Of a DNA stretch of 64,000 bases, positions 63,490 to 64,000 are shown piece by piece; the stretch's first letter is position 1; the number at the start of each line of letters is the position of its first letter. The position numbers and the translations under genes were made by a program. The notes beneath the pieces are model-generated. The model had not been told where the DNA came from. It ran no database searches and saw only the letters and a program-made list of their open reading frames with translations. This DNA is from DAONJL01 sp035405645 [NCBI: bacterium] (lineage in GTDB: Bacteria > JAGOBX01 > DAONJL01): NCBI GenBank assembly GCA_035405645.1, contig DAONJL010000003.1:67266-131265 (forward strand). The letters run 5' to 3'.

Positions 63490-64000
63490 ATGGATTTAAA
63501 GAATTTTAAGGGACTTTGTAATGATATTATTTTTAAATATGTGTTTGGTTCAGAAAAACATACAAAAATATTAACAGATTTATTAAATGCAATATTAAAT
63601 TATCAAAAAGGGAAACAGATAAAAAAAACAATAATATTAAATCCAATGAATTTACAAGAAAAAATTAATGATAAATATTCAGTGCTTGATATAAAAGCGA
63701 CAGATGAAAAAGGTCGGCAATATAATATAGAGATGCAAGTAACACGACAAAAAGAATATATAGCAAGAATATTATTTTATTTAAATAAATTTTTTACAGA
63801 GCAATTAAAAGAAGGCGAGAATTATGAAGAATTAAAGAAGACAATAACAATTTCAATATAGGATTTTAATTTGTTAGAAGAAAAAGAATTTCATAATATA
63901 TATAGATTTTTAAATGTAAATAGCAAGAAAGAATTAAGTGATTTAGAGGAGATACATATAATAGAATTACCAAAATTTAAAAAAGAAAAAAATTTTGAAA
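63490..64000 (+). pseudogene. Rpn-family PD-(D/E)XK nuclease/transposase-like gene with in-frame amber stop
   Basis: Residues 1-123 (KGLCNDIIFKYVFGSEKHTKIL, LLNAIL, DIKATDEKGRQYNIEMQVTR) match the PDDEXK_2/Rpn family: D (in VLDIKA), E-x-Q (in IEMQV) form the nuclease core. TAG at 63859-63861 stops the frame, yet the same frame continues DFNLLEEKEFHNIYRFL and LEEIHIIELPKFKK to the window end, which is how these proteins go on (ILDFnLL...HIIELPK). One T-to-A change in a TTG or TTA leucine codon would explain it. Rpn proteins promote RecA-independent recombination. No ribosome site; TTGACA at 63455 hints at a very short leader. Confidence 0.8.

Overview
The window is a very AT-rich stretch of a diderm (Gram-negative-type) bacterial chromosome. 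Three things show the outer membrane: two GT9 heptosyltransferase-like genes with a Kdo/WaaP-like kinase, a capsule/exopolysaccharide export set, and beta-barrel proteins of the PorV and porin types. The very large secreted proteins with FlgD-like (T9SS type A) C-terminal domains, lamin-tail domains and DUF11-like ends, together with a DNA topoisomerase VI, a Maf/DUF115 protein and a SerC/phosphohexomutase set, fit an uncultivated candidate-phylum lineage better than a model phylum. I cannot assign the phylum from sequence alone.

Layout. (1) 1-5742: the 3' part of a surface protein made of glycogen-binding-like (CBM48/E-set) and FN3 domains with a sorting domain, a PorV-family outer-membrane protein that carries the same kind of E-set domain at its C terminus, then an NfeD/stomatin pair. 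(2) 5743-8253: a lone minus-strand membrane glycosyltransferase between two repeat-bearing intergenic regions. (3) 8254-23795: a four-gene surface-protein locus, including a 2966-residue giant with four lamin-tail domains and six tandem Ig-like repeats. (4) 24051-26559: RtcB RNA ligase, a TrmN6-like methyltransferase and a small unknown protein. (5) 26560-30384: a regulator with an N-terminal HTH and C-terminal receiver domain, and a porin-like gene with an elaborate leader. The module is bracketed by long imperfect inverted copies of an intergenic repeat. (6) 30385-44559: fourteen tightly packed minus-strand genes, many overlapping, running from an NSS transporter through Maf/DUF115, malic enzyme, LPS kinase, heptosyltransferase, Xer recombinase, NusG-II and Gx-transporter genes, a zinc-ribbon/CPBP/TPR protein and both topoisomerase VI subunits to a second GT9. 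(7) 44784-56460: tRNA-Pro, SMC, a membrane-anchored unknown, then Wza-like export protein, Wzc-like chain-length/kinase protein, TPR lipoprotein, O-antigen ligase/polymerase family protein and an MBL hydrolase. (8) 56650-64000: a Crp/Fnr regulator with a probably leaderless mRNA, a GT87-like membrane protein, an internally deleted Mre11/SbcD-like gene, RNase P RNA, a phosphohexomutase, SerC, an acetyltransferase and an Rpn-family nuclease gene broken by an in-frame amber codon.

How it fits together. Much of the window builds the cell envelope: LPS core (GT9s, kinase), polymer export (49679-55358), sugar-phosphate supply (phosphohexomutase) and large secreted adhesin-like proteins probably routed through a PorV/T9SS-like path. 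The surface proteins end in one of two ways: FlgD-like sorting domains (genes ending at 2961 and 23795) or a DUF11-like end (genes ending at 17154 and 19464). The best candidates for undescribed biology are the PorV-E-set fusion beside E-set cargo, the structured leaders with perfect Shine-Dalgarno mini-ORFs ahead of two surface genes, the inverted-repeat-bracketed regulator/porin module, and topoisomerase VI inside an envelope operon. All functional statements come from reading motifs by eye; no database search was run.
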